Positions 36,558-43,769 of a DNA stretch of 54,268 nucleotides are shown here, piece by piece (the stretch's first letter is position 1; the number at the start of each line of letters is the position of its first letter). A program made the translations under genes and the position numbers. The notes beneath the pieces were generated by a model, which was not told where the DNA came from, did no database searches, and was given only the letters and a program-made list of their open reading frames with translations. The stretch is from assembly GCA_023379825.1 (NCBI GenBank), contig JAMCPQ010000012.1:1-54268 (forward strand). Direction: 5' to 3'. The DNA comes from Thermoplasmatota archaeon. Its GTDB lineage: Archaea > Thermoplasmatota > Thermoplasmata > Thermoplasmatales > Thermoplasmataceae.

Positions 36558-37322
36558 ATGCAAAACGATAATTTTCAGCTGCCCGATATACTTATCAGGA
36601 CATTCAATTCTGCCGATACACTGGAAAGCTGCCTGAGTTCCATAAAAAAACTTGTTCCTCACAATAATATCATTATCGCAGATCACAACAGCACGGACAG
36701 AACTCTGGAGATAGCAAGATCCTTTGGCGCTGAAATCCACTCTGAAGAGGTGGGACTTGGATTTGCCACAAATATTCTGATTAAGTCATCCAGATCAGAA
36801 TATGTTCTTTTTGTGGATGGGGATATTGAAGTTATACGCAATGATTTTGTCTCTATTGCCTTATTGGAACTATCGGAACACTCAGTTGGTGCAGTGGTTG
36901 GATGCGGGAAAAACCATGATTTCCTTTACGGACTTCCTTTAGGGCTAACAATGTTCAGGAGGAGGGACATCATAGATGCCAGGATCCCTGACGTCATACA
37001 GGGAAGAGAGACCTATTATCTCCAGGAATGCCTGAGACATAAATCTCTGAAGGTTAAATACGTGAGAGATGCAATGATTCACAGATCGACATATAGAAAA
37101 TACAGGTACTGGCCTGAATGGCAGGGCGCTCAGATAAGAATAACACCGGGTAGACACCTCCATCAACTGGTCTTTGCTATTCCCATTATATTCATGATGC
37201 ACCTCAATAGCAGGAGTGTGAGAAACTATCTTTACTCGCCAGTATTCTATTTTAAGCTCCTGAAGGGGTATGTGAATCCTGAAAAATTCAAGTCTTTCGA
37301 CAGACGAAATTTTTCAGGGTGA
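36558..37322 (+). CDS. Glycosyltransferase family 2
   Basis: A 254-residue GT2 enzyme. The N-terminus DILIRTFNSADTLESCLSSI and IIADHNSTDRTLEIA are the nucleotide-binding start of GT-A folds. The DxD motif is VDGDIEV near residues 93-99, and MFRRRDI...QGRETYYLQECLRH forms the acceptor side. The C-terminal 60 residues are basic with a short hydrophobic stretch (FAIPIIFMMHL), suggesting a membrane-surface enzyme without full helices. It is divergent from the GT-C gene (133 bp between starts) and begins a plus-strand run with the next two genes. Confidence 0.86.
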   Translation: MQNDNFQLPDILIRTFNSADTLESCLSSIKKLVPHNNIIIADHNSTDRTLEIARSFGAEIHSEEVGLGFATNILIKSSRSEYVLFVDGDIEVIRNDFVSIALLELSEHSVGAVVGCGKNHDFLYGLPLGLTMFRRRDIIDARIPDVIQGRETYYLQECLRHKSLKVKYVRDAMIHRSTYRKYRYWPEWQGAQIRITPGRHLHQLVFAIPIIFMMHLNSRSVRNYLYSPVFYFKLLKGYVNPEKFKSFDRRNFSG

Positions 37323-37355
37323 TTGAGCTCGAAAAATGAAAATAGTTCAGCTCAT

Positions 37356-37361
37356 GGAGGT
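37356..37361 (+). promoter_or_regulatory. Ribosome binding site deciding the start of the small protein gene
   Basis: GGAGGT lies 10 nt before ATG 37372, favouring this start over the in-frame ATG 37336 and ATG 37354. Confidence 0.5.
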
Positions 37362-37371
37362 AAAATATATT

Positions 37372-37611
37372 ATGAAAATCTATTCTGAGCGTTTTCCTCT
37401 CAAATACCTGATCTCTGATCACGGCATATGCCTCGGCTTTGATACTAAAAAGAGATCCTTTCTTTTCCTGATTTCAGGCAAGGGCATGCTATTTAAGATT
37501 CGTCCAGCTGGAGACACTATTGTAGAAATGCTGGACTATGAAATTCCGGAAATACAAAGGGCACTTATGGAGGAGAGGAAGGCCCCCATTAAGAGAAAGG
37601 ATGGGAAATAA
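37372..37611 (+). CDS. Small uncharacterised protein in the glycan cluster
   Basis: A 79-residue protein I do not recognise. It has short beta-like segments (LISDHGICLGFD, SFLFLISGKGMLFKI) and a basic C-terminus (RKAPIKRKDGK). There is a weak resemblance to PqqD-type peptide-binding folds, too weak to claim. The SD at 37356-37361 points to ATG 37372. Its stop codon shares a base with the start of the split-barrel/methyltransferase gene, so the two are translationally coupled, which supports coding. Confidence 0.62.
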   Translation: MKIYSERFPLKYLISDHGICLGFDTKKRSFLFLISGKGMLFKIRPAGDTIVEMLDYEIPEIQRALMEERKAPIKRKDGK

Positions 37612-38771
37612 TGAATGCGAAAGGTGAGGGCCTGATTGAAAGCCATGATCATCTTTCTGTGATCCTGGGAAAAGAGAGAGTGGATCTTGCGTTCGGCTCT
37701 GAAGATAATTGGCTCTATCTGATTTCTACTGGTTCAGACGCAAGGTGGCCCTCTCAACTGTTACGAACAGGCATTGTTTCTCTTAGGATTCATGGAAATA
37801 CAGTCAAAGGTTATGCATCACTCATAACTTCAGAAAATGAGAAGAGGAGAGTCAGGGAAATATTCTTAGAAAAATATGGCAGTTCTTATTTCAATAGGTA
37901 TTTTACAAATCCCGGGAGATATCTCCGCGTAAATATATCTGAGGATTCCCAGTACAGGCCAAAGACCTATTATGAATGGCTTCAGGAAGAATTTGATGCT
38001 GAATCTGCAAATTATGATCAGCACATATACGGAAACAGGATAAACAGACTTCTGAGAGAGCGCTCGCTGGAAACTATTTTCAGGTTTTTGAAGCCACCTG
38101 CCTCTGTTCTTGAGATAGGGTGCGGATCGGGAACTGAGACTCTGGAGGTCCTGAAGAATGGAAACAGGGTCACTGCAATAGATGTCTCCGAGGGAATGCT
38201 TTCTATTGTCAGAGAGAAAGCAAACGAATTTTTACTGAATGATAACCTCACCACTATGAAACTCAGGGCATCCCAAATCTCTGAGGTCCTGGATCGCTTT
38301 GGTCCCGAAAGCTTTGATCTGGTATATTCTACGTTCGGTGCTCTTAACTGTGAACCTGACATAGAACTTATCCCGCCAGTTTTGGAGAAACTTCTTAAAA
38401 AGGGCGGCCATTTTATCGCTGGAGTTTACAACAAGTTTTGTATTTCAGAGCTTGTGATCCAGTTTTGCCTTCTTCGCATTGGTAGTCTTTCCTGGAGATT
38501 CAAAAACCCAATACCAGAAGGGCATTCAAGATTCTGTGTTGACGTTTATTCTTTCACTCCAGGAGAATTTAACTCACTGTTCAGGAAATATCTGAGGATG
38601 GTTTCCCTTACCGGAGTTCCCGTTCTGATACCTCCCTCTAATTTCAGGAGATTCATAAGCATTACAGGAGAAAAATTTGACTCCATCAACAGAATAGACA
38701 GGAAGCTCGCCGGCATCTGGCCATTGAATCGTCTGGGTGACCATTTTCTGGCCGTATATAAAAAAGTTTGA
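37611..38771 (+). CDS. Split beta-barrel (flavin/F420-binding-like) domain fused to a class I methyltransferase
   Basis: A 386-residue fusion. Residues about 10-112 resemble the flavin/F420-binding split beta-barrel of DUF385/PNPOx-like proteins: NWLYLISTGSDARWPSQL, then VSLRIHGNTVKGYASLI and REIFLEKYG. Residues about 125-386 are a SAM-dependent methyltransferase with motif I VLEIGCGSGTETLEVL, the acidic strand AIDVSEGM, and FDLVYSTFGALNC as motif IV. The last 90 residues form a variable substrate domain. A redox cofactor domain joined to a methyltransferase is not a standard architecture. The barrel may instead serve as a substrate-binding module. The gene begins at the stop of the preceding small gene and ends at a strong hairpin. 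Confidence 0.78.
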   Translation: MNAKGEGLIESHDHLSVILGKERVDLAFGSEDNWLYLISTGSDARWPSQLLRTGIVSLRIHGNTVKGYASLITSENEKRRVREIFLEKYGSSYFNRYFTNPGRYLRVNISEDSQYRPKTYYEWLQEEFDAESANYDQHIYGNRINRLLRERSLETIFRFLKPPASVLEIGCGSGTETLEVLKNGNRVTAIDVSEGMLSIVREKANEFLLNDNLTTMKLRASQISEVLDRFGPESFDLVYSTFGALNCEPDIELIPPVLEKLLKKGGHFIAGVYNKFCISELVIQFCLLRIGSLSWRFKNPIPEGHSRFCVDVYSFTPGEFNSLFRKYLRMVSLTGVPVLIPPSNFRRFISITGEKFDSINRIDRKLAGIWPLNRLGDHFLAVYKKV

Positions 38772-38793
38772 AGTTATCTTTCTTTATGGTAAT

Positions 38794-38817
38794 CCTTTCA
38801 TGGATTTCCATGAAAGG
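38794..38817. terminator. Perfect hairpin between the two convergent methyltransferase genes
   Basis: CCTTTCATGG (38794-38803) and CCATGAAAGG (38808-38817) form a perfect 10-bp stem with an ATTT loop. It lies 22 bp after the plus-strand stop and covers the last codons of the minus-strand gene. A bidirectional terminator is the simplest role. Confidence 0.65.
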
Positions 38818-39688
38818 TAACTATTCCTTTTTCATTTAACAGAACAGAGCCACATTGTATGCATTTAACAGCGCAACTTTCAGCAGGCACAGAATTAAAT
38901 GGTGTCCCGCAAACTTCACAGGAAAATGGAGATTGAAATTCTATCACAGGCTCTGAGGAATTTTTCTGAAATCTTGCAAAAATGTGGGGAAGTATACTGA
39001 AATGTACGGTGAATTTCTCCAGCATCCTTATGGTTGAGATAGGCAGATATTTGAATGGCTTATAGTCTCCCAATCCTGTACTTACAGTTCCGGTCATGAG
39101 GAGAGAACAGGATTCCCCTGCTTTCTTTATCACCATCTTTCTGTAAAAGAATTCTTCAAAACCTGACCTGTAGACTCTTGACATTCCAGCTCCGGGAAAG
39201 CGATCTCCGTTTCCTAACGCTGTGGATGAATAGAACCTGTCAAGCAGATACGCAATTGATGGATAATGATAAAAGCTGACAATAAGCAGACCACCATTCT
39301 TCAGATACTCTGTCAGAATTCTTATAGAATTCTGGGCATCCTTGAGAAAATTCAATACCCTGATCATCAGTATGAGATCAAAATAACCTTTTGTGAATGG
39401 CATGGAATGAAGGTCTGCGTGTACCGTAACTATACCGGGATCAGAAAGATGGACCCTTTCAAGAAACCGAGTTTCCAGATCCACAGCGAATCTATTCTCT
39501 GATACACTTCTTAGTCCTTCCTGAATTCTGCCTGCACCAACACCAACTTCAAGCACCCTTTTAAATTTCCTTCCAGCAATCAGGTCAAGTATAACTGACT
39601 TCTCGATTTCCGATACTTTATCACGTCCCTTCCAGAGTGAGTCGAAATCCAGGAGAGAAAAGTCATTAGGCATCCGTAAATTGATCAC
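38798..39688 (-). CDS. Class I methyltransferase with C-terminal zinc ribbon
   Basis: A 296-residue protein. Residues about 35-165 form a SAM-binding domain: VLEVGVGAGRIQEGL (motif I), FAVDLETRFL (acidic loop) and FDLILMIRVLNFLKD (motif IV). The C-terminal 40 residues hold two Cys pairs, CEVCG and CIQCG, a zinc ribbon that probably binds the substrate or a partner. It resembles the UbiE/COQ5-like group in its core but the ribbon is unusual there. The substrate is unknown; placement suggests a glycan, lipid or small-molecule target. Its 3' end overlaps the hairpin at 38794-38817. Confidence 0.82.
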   Translation of the reverse strand: MINLRMPNDFSLLDFDSLWKGRDKVSEIEKSVILDLIAGRKFKRVLEVGVGAGRIQEGLRSVSENRFAVDLETRFLERVHLSDPGIVTVHADLHSMPFTKGYFDLILMIRVLNFLKDAQNSIRILTEYLKNGGLLIVSFYHYPSIAYLLDRFYSSTALGNGDRFPGAGMSRVYRSGFEEFFYRKMVIKKAGESCSLLMTGTVSTGLGDYKPFKYLPISTIRMLEKFTVHFSILPHIFARFQKNSSEPVIEFQSPFSCEVCGTPFNSVPAESCAVKCIQCGSVLLNEKGIVTFHGNP

Positions 39689-39922
39689 TAAGGATCATAA
39701 TATATGCACCGCTTATGCCATTGAATCTGTATTTGACCATCACTGAAACCCTTAGGGAACTGAAGTTTCTTACTCAGAACAACAAATATGATATATTCCT
39801 GCCCGTTCATTTCAAAGGGCTGAATCAACTGGAACATTGCTTGATTCATTCAATATCTAATATTCAGTTATGGAGAGAAATACTTCATCTGAAGAAAAAT
39901 TAAGTGAAAAATGTTATGGACA

Positions 39923-39931
39923 GTATAAATA
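39923..39931 (+). promoter_or_regulatory. TATA-like box of the small membrane protein gene
   Basis: GTATAAATA is centred 25 nt before ATG 39952, a clean leaderless layout that supports the gene and its start. Confidence 0.6.
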
Positions 39932-39951
39932 TCTGAAAACAATTTTGAAAT

Positions 39952-40254
39952 ATGTCAGATGAGTCCAAAGGTAGATCAATTATAAAGATAAGACCATTGT
40001 GGGGTGCATTAACTGCGGTATTCCTCGGGCTCACAGGATTTTCACTTTTCAGGGCATTTGGCTATTCTGGCGACATAAGCACCTATTCAACAGAGTTCCA
40101 GTCACTGAATACGGTCAATGCAACTTACAATACAACAAGAAGCATGCTTCTGAGATTTGACACACTGCAGCTGGGCTGGGCACTGACCGGCGTTGTGGCA
40201 ATATGCCTGGTTGTACTTTGCCTTGTAGTCCTTCTGTTTTTCAGCAAACAATAA
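39952..40254 (+). CDS. Small two-helix membrane protein
   Basis: A 100-residue protein with two predicted membrane helices (about 17-34 and 75-97) and a polar, Asn/Thr/Ser-rich loop between them (about 36-72) with possible N-glycosylation sites (NAT, NTT), which would face outside. I do not recognise the family. A TATA-like box at the right distance, SD-free start and strong hydrophobic patterning support coding. It converges with the aldehyde dehydrogenase gene, 26 bp apart, over an A/T-rich spacer. Confidence 0.68.
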   Translation: MSDESKGRSIIKIRPLWGALTAVFLGLTGFSLFRAFGYSGDISTYSTEFQSLNTVNATYNTTRSMLLRFDTLQLGWALTGVVAICLVVLCLVVLLFFSKQ

Positions 40255-40280
40255 AAATTAAAAATTTTTTAAGGAATGTA

Positions 40281-41756
40281 TCAGGAGAAAATATCTTCCC
40301 TGACGCTTTCCACTTTCAGCCTGTCTCTGGAATATCTCACATATACGTTTTTCAGCTTGAGATACTCCTCTATTCCGTATTTGCTCCCTTCTCCTGCCTG
40401 GCCTGTAAGCCTGAATCCGGTGTGGTACCCCTGGGAAGATTCAGGTCCGGGCATGTTGACATACAGCTCTCCGAATCTTATGGCTTCTGAAGCTTTCATA
40501 ACGAGAGTGTTGTCATTTGTGAACAGATAAGAGGCAAGACCGTACCTTGAATCATTGGCAAGCTCAAACATCTGATCTTCTGATGATACCTTCATTGCTC
40601 CAATGACAGGGCCGAAGACCTCGCTCTGGAAAAGCTCGGAATCCTGAGAAACGTTTTCCATTATGGTTGGCTGGAAGAAATAACCACCACTGAGGTCCCC
40701 CTTGAGTTCAGGTTTCCCTCCACCCGTAAGGGTCTTAGCTCCACTGCCTGTGGCATCCTTGACAAACTTCTCAGCTGTCTGCAACGCCCCCTTATTTATC
40801 AGTGGACCCATGTCCGCGGTCATGGGATCGCCAACCTTCAGTTTCTTTGTAGCATTGACAACCATATTCATGAAACGGTCATACACGTCCTGGTGCACAT
40901 AAAGACGCTCAGCTGCGATACAGGATTGCCCTGTATTCCAGTACTTTGCCCATATGAACGTTCTTGCGGCCGCCTCTAAATCAGCATCCTTCCACACCAT
41001 GAAAGGTGCTTTGCCTCCAAGTTCCAGGATCAGTTTAGCCATGTTTGCAGATGATTTCTGCATGATTCTCTGGCCGGTTTCTGTCGACCCGGTCATTGTC
41101 ACCACAGCAACTTTCCTGTGCGAAACAAGGTCATCACCTATTACAGAGCCCTTTCCTGTGATTAAATTCAGAACACCCCTTGGGATACCTGCCTCTACAA
41201 ATTTCTTTACAAGCCAGTAAGCCGTGAATGGTGTGTCACTGCTTGGCTTCATGACCACAGTATTTCCCGTAAGAAGAGCAGGTGAAAGTTTTCTCACCAC
41301 CATAGCGGCAGGGAAATTCCATGGAGTAAGTGCCGCCACAACACCTGCAGGAACCTTGTACTGGAATATTTTATTTTCAGGTGTGTCACCCTCCACAATG
41401 TCCCCGGTAATCTTTCTTGCAAATTCTGCATAGTACTGAATCTGATCAAGAACTCCGTCCGTCTCCTGTCTGGCCTCTATCTTTACCTTTCCATTCTCCT
41501 TGTAAAGAAGATCTTCAAGCTCCTTTCTGTCCTTCTCGATAAGGGAATAAGCCCTGTATAGATATTTTGAACGTTCCTTGCTTGTCAGGGAACTCCACTT
41601 CGGGAATGCGTCATAGGCTGCATCGATGGCGGCTTTAAGGTCCTCCTTTGAAGCTGCAGGAAAATCCCCATACTTCTTTCCCGTTACAGGACTGATCTTT
41701 TCCAGAGTAGCACCGTCGGACGAATCTCTCCATTGTCCATCTATCAATAGTTGCAT
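40281..41756 (-). CDS. Aldehyde dehydrogenase, candidate D-glyceraldehyde dehydrogenase
   Basis: A 491-residue NAD(P)-dependent aldehyde dehydrogenase, the usual family length. The cofactor motifs PWNFPAAM and VTMTGSTETGQRI, the general base Glu in LELGGKAPF and the nucleophile C279 in NTGQSCIAAERL are all present. The C-terminal EVFGPVIG and nearby segments complete the fold. In Thermoplasma and Picrophilus a member of this family oxidises D-glyceraldehyde to glycerate in the non-phosphorylative Entner-Doudoroff route. I infer that role, but lactaldehyde or succinate semialdehyde would fit the motifs too. A TATA-like box at 41778-41786 lies 26 nt before the ATG. Confidence 0.9.
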   Translation of the reverse strand: MQLLIDGQWRDSSDGATLEKISPVTGKKYGDFPAASKEDLKAAIDAAYDAFPKWSSLTSKERSKYLYRAYSLIEKDRKELEDLLYKENGKVKIEARQETDGVLDQIQYYAEFARKITGDIVEGDTPENKIFQYKVPAGVVAALTPWNFPAAMVVRKLSPALLTGNTVVMKPSSDTPFTAYWLVKKFVEAGIPRGVLNLITGKGSVIGDDLVSHRKVAVVTMTGSTETGQRIMQKSSANMAKLILELGGKAPFMVWKDADLEAAARTFIWAKYWNTGQSCIAAERLYVHQDVYDRFMNMVVNATKKLKVGDPMTADMGPLINKGALQTAEKFVKDATGSGAKTLTGGGKPELKGDLSGGYFFQPTIMENVSQDSELFQSEVFGPVIGAMKVSSEDQMFELANDSRYGLASYLFTNDNTLVMKASEAIRFGELYVNMPGPESSQGYHTGFRLTGQAGEGSKYGIEEYLKLKNVYVRYSRDRLKVESVREDIFS

Positions 41757-41777
41757 AATATATCAGTGCTACATCCC

Positions 41778-41786
41778 ATATATTCA
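41778..41786 (-). promoter_or_regulatory. TATA-like box of the aldehyde dehydrogenase gene
   Basis: GAATATATG on the minus strand is centred 26 nt before the ATG at 41756. Confidence 0.55.
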
Positions 41787-41832
41787 TTTTCAATTGGCGG
41801 ACCGAAAAGTGACAGAAATTGAGTTTCAGATA

Positions 41833-41976
41833 TTATTTTCTTGAATATTTTATTGGGTTGCTGTCAAATTCAGATTTGCACCCTTCACAGCAGAAATAGA
41901 ATGTTCTGCCCTGAAAATCTGAGTGAAATTTGCTGTCCTTTGAAACTTTCATGTTACAGACCGGGTCGTATTCCAT
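41833..41976 (-). CDS. YHS domain protein, 47 residues
   Basis: A short gene easily missed because of its size. The product is a nearly complete YHS domain: DPVCNMKVS near the start, the central Gly-x-x-[FY]-[FY] as GRTFYF, then FCCEGCKSEF and the closing NPIKYS. YHS domains bind heavy metals through Cys residues and are found in copper- or mercury-related proteins and alone as small metal-handling proteins. Here the Cys are C7, C29, C30 and C33. A TATA-like box (GATAAATAA, 41996-42003) is centred 24 nt before the ATG. It lies between pncB and the aldehyde dehydrogenase, all on the minus strand, with its own promoter. Confidence 0.85.
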   Translation of the reverse strand: MEYDPVCNMKVSKDSKFHSDFQGRTFYFCCEGCKSEFDSNPIKYSRK

Positions 41977-41995
41977 AATTTGTAATGCCTCACTG

Positions 41996-42003
41996 TTATT
42001 TAT
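41996..42003 (-). promoter_or_regulatory. TATA-like box of the YHS gene
   Basis: ATAAATAA on the minus strand is centred about 24 nt before the ATG at 41976. It fits a leaderless mRNA and supports this small gene. Confidence 0.55.
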
Positions 42004-42024
42004 CCGTTTATGGGTACTGTTCCA

Positions 42025-43215
42025 TCATTGCTGCCATTTTTCCTGGTCGCTCATAGGGTGCCTGGAAAGCTCACTCTGAGCCAGAGACCTGATCTCTGCA
42101 ACATTTGGATAGGGTGAAACTAACTCTCCACTTTCAATGTACTTTGTAAATACGTTTTTCATTGACTCTCCACATTCACATCTTAAGTCCCCTGAAAATT
42201 CCCTTACAACTTTCCACCTGTTGCATCTTTCACATCTCATGGGCAACTTTCTGCCGGAGAATTTGCCTCTCTTGGTAACAGGATTGCCCTCGACCTCCAC
42301 AATATCCATTGAAAAATCGTATGGCCTGGCAGATGCAATGGATGTGCCGATGCCAAATGCATCTGCCCCGGCTTTCACAAGTGCAGAAAGATTTTCAAGT
42401 TTCAGGCCACCGGAGACCATTATCCTGACATCTCCGTGACCTCGAAGAGCAAGTTCCCACTTCACCTCCCTTATAATTGAGTCAAGTTTTCCTCTTCTTG
42501 ATGCGGGGGTATCGATCCTTACCATTTTCAGATCCTTCAGAAGCTCTGCAGCCCTTATTGCAGCAAACTTCTCGTCCATGAATGTGTCGATGAGCACTGT
42601 CCTTCCGCCATCCACTGGAGAGACCATTTTCCAGGCCTCTTCATCACCGTAGATTATTGAAAGTGCATGTGGCATTGTTCCAACAGGGGTTGTGCCTGTA
42701 ATCTCCCCTCCAATAATTCCTGAGACTCCATCTGCCCCACCTATGTAGGAAGCTCTGTCAATCATGGGGCTGATTGCCGGGTGCATCCTCCTGATCCCGA
42801 ATGAGTAGAATGGAACACTTCCCAGTTCTCTTCGGACTCTGGCGGAGTACGTGGATATCCCTGAGGACTGGCAAATAAATCCAAGTATGGCAGTTTCCAG
42901 GATGCCAAAGGATGAGTACTTTCCCTCCATCCTCATGACCGGCACTGGTATGCCTGAGTCGTCTCTGGGAGGAAAAATTGTTCCTTCCGGAATTGAAAAC
43001 AGTCTGACCTCCTTTCCTTTCAGAATATTTACAACCTCATCCAGTCCGGAAAGCATTATCCATGGATCTAGCGGACCAGAAACTGTGAATTCAGCCACAA
43101 CTTCCGGATCCCTGTGGGACCTGCTCATACCCTTCAGGCTCCTTGAAAAGTACACGTCTGATGCCTTTCCCTGAAGAATCTCTTCCTCTGTTGCAGCATT
43201 GAAGTTTCTGCTCAA
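42025..43215 (-). CDS. pncB: Nicotinate phosphoribosyltransferase
   Basis: A 396-residue enzyme that forms nicotinate mononucleotide from nicotinate and PRPP. The type II PRTase barrel shows EVVAEFTVSG at the N-terminal domain, the active-site GIRRMHPAISP, and the phosphate-binding strand end IMVSGGLKLENL...GADAFGIGT. The C-terminal 60 residues contain a zinc-knuckle-like pair, CERC and CEC, as in the Thermoplasma acidophilum enzyme. It starts with TTG at 43215, whose TTGA overlaps the pncA stop by 4 nt. With PncA it completes nicotinamide salvage to NAD. Confidence 0.94.
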   Translation of the reverse strand: MSRNFNAATEEEILQGKASDVYFSRSLKGMSRSHRDPEVVAEFTVSGPLDPWIMLSGLDEVVNILKGKEVRLFSIPEGTIFPPRDDSGIPVPVMRMEGKYSSFGILETAILGFICQSSGISTYSARVRRELGSVPFYSFGIRRMHPAISPMIDRASYIGGADGVSGIIGGEITGTTPVGTMPHALSIIYGDEEAWKMVSPVDGGRTVLIDTFMDEKFAAIRAAELLKDLKMVRIDTPASRRGKLDSIIREVKWELALRGHGDVRIMVSGGLKLENLSALVKAGADAFGIGTSIASARPYDFSMDIVEVEGNPVTKRGKFSGRKLPMRCERCNRWKVVREFSGDLRCECGESMKNVFTKYIESGELVSPYPNVAEIRSLAQSELSRHPMSDQEKWQQ

Positions 43216-43769
43216 GATTCCACTTCCTCTTTCATTGTTTTTGACATTGAAATTTCAGTTCCGTAATTCCTGTGCATAAATGAAATTGCCTCTCTGTGTC
43301 TCTCCTGATCAATTGCTGCACACATATCCTCAATAACTGTTGTCCGGTAGTATCTGTGAAAGGCACCAGATACGGTATGAAGAACGCAGATGTCGGTACT
43401 TACTCCCATAACTATGAGGTGATCAAACTGCATTGCTCTGAGGTACCCATCCAGGTCAGTATCATGAAAGGCATCATAATGCCTTTTCCTCAAATAATGA
43501 CCTCTGATTCCGGAGAGTTCGTCGCAGAGTTCTGAACCCCAGCTGTTCTCCAGGCAGTGCTCACCCCAGACCTTGAATTCTGGGTCATTCATGATATGAG
43601 TGTCCAGTGTAAAAATAATTGGATATTTACCCACCATACTGCTCAGAAAAGAACGCATCCTCACTGCAAGTTCCTCCTTATCCTTTCCTCCAAATTTTCC
43701 CCTTACGAAGTCATTTACCATGTCTACAACAATGATGCAGCCTTTTTCACTGTTCATTCTTTCCACCAT
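43212..43769 (-). CDS. pncA: Nicotinamidase
   Basis: A 185-residue isochorismatase-fold hydrolase converting nicotinamide to nicotinate. The catalytic Asp lies in IIVVDMVNDF (D16), metal-binding His/Asp residues are in FTLDTHIMNDPEF and WGEHC, the Lys in RKRHYDAFHDT, and the nucleophile Cys in GVSTDICVLHT. Placement next to pncB, with a 4-nt overlap, makes nicotinamidase the clear choice over other isochorismatase-like activities. Its start overlaps the 3' end of cysS by 16 bp, so all three genes are likely one transcript. Confidence 0.93.
   Translation of the reverse strand: MVERMNSEKGCIIVVDMVNDFVRGKFGGKDKEELAVRMRSFLSSMVGKYPIIFTLDTHIMNDPEFKVWGEHCLENSWGSELCDELSGIRGHYLRKRHYDAFHDTDLDGYLRAMQFDHLIVMGVSTDICVLHTVSGAFHRYYRTTVIEDMCAAIDQERHREAISFMHRNYGTEISMSKTMKEEVES

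Noticed and set aside
39715-39903. 62-codon plus-strand frame
   Set aside because: The nearest TATA-like sequence is only about 15 nt away and the product has no pattern. A real small gene is possible but not supported.
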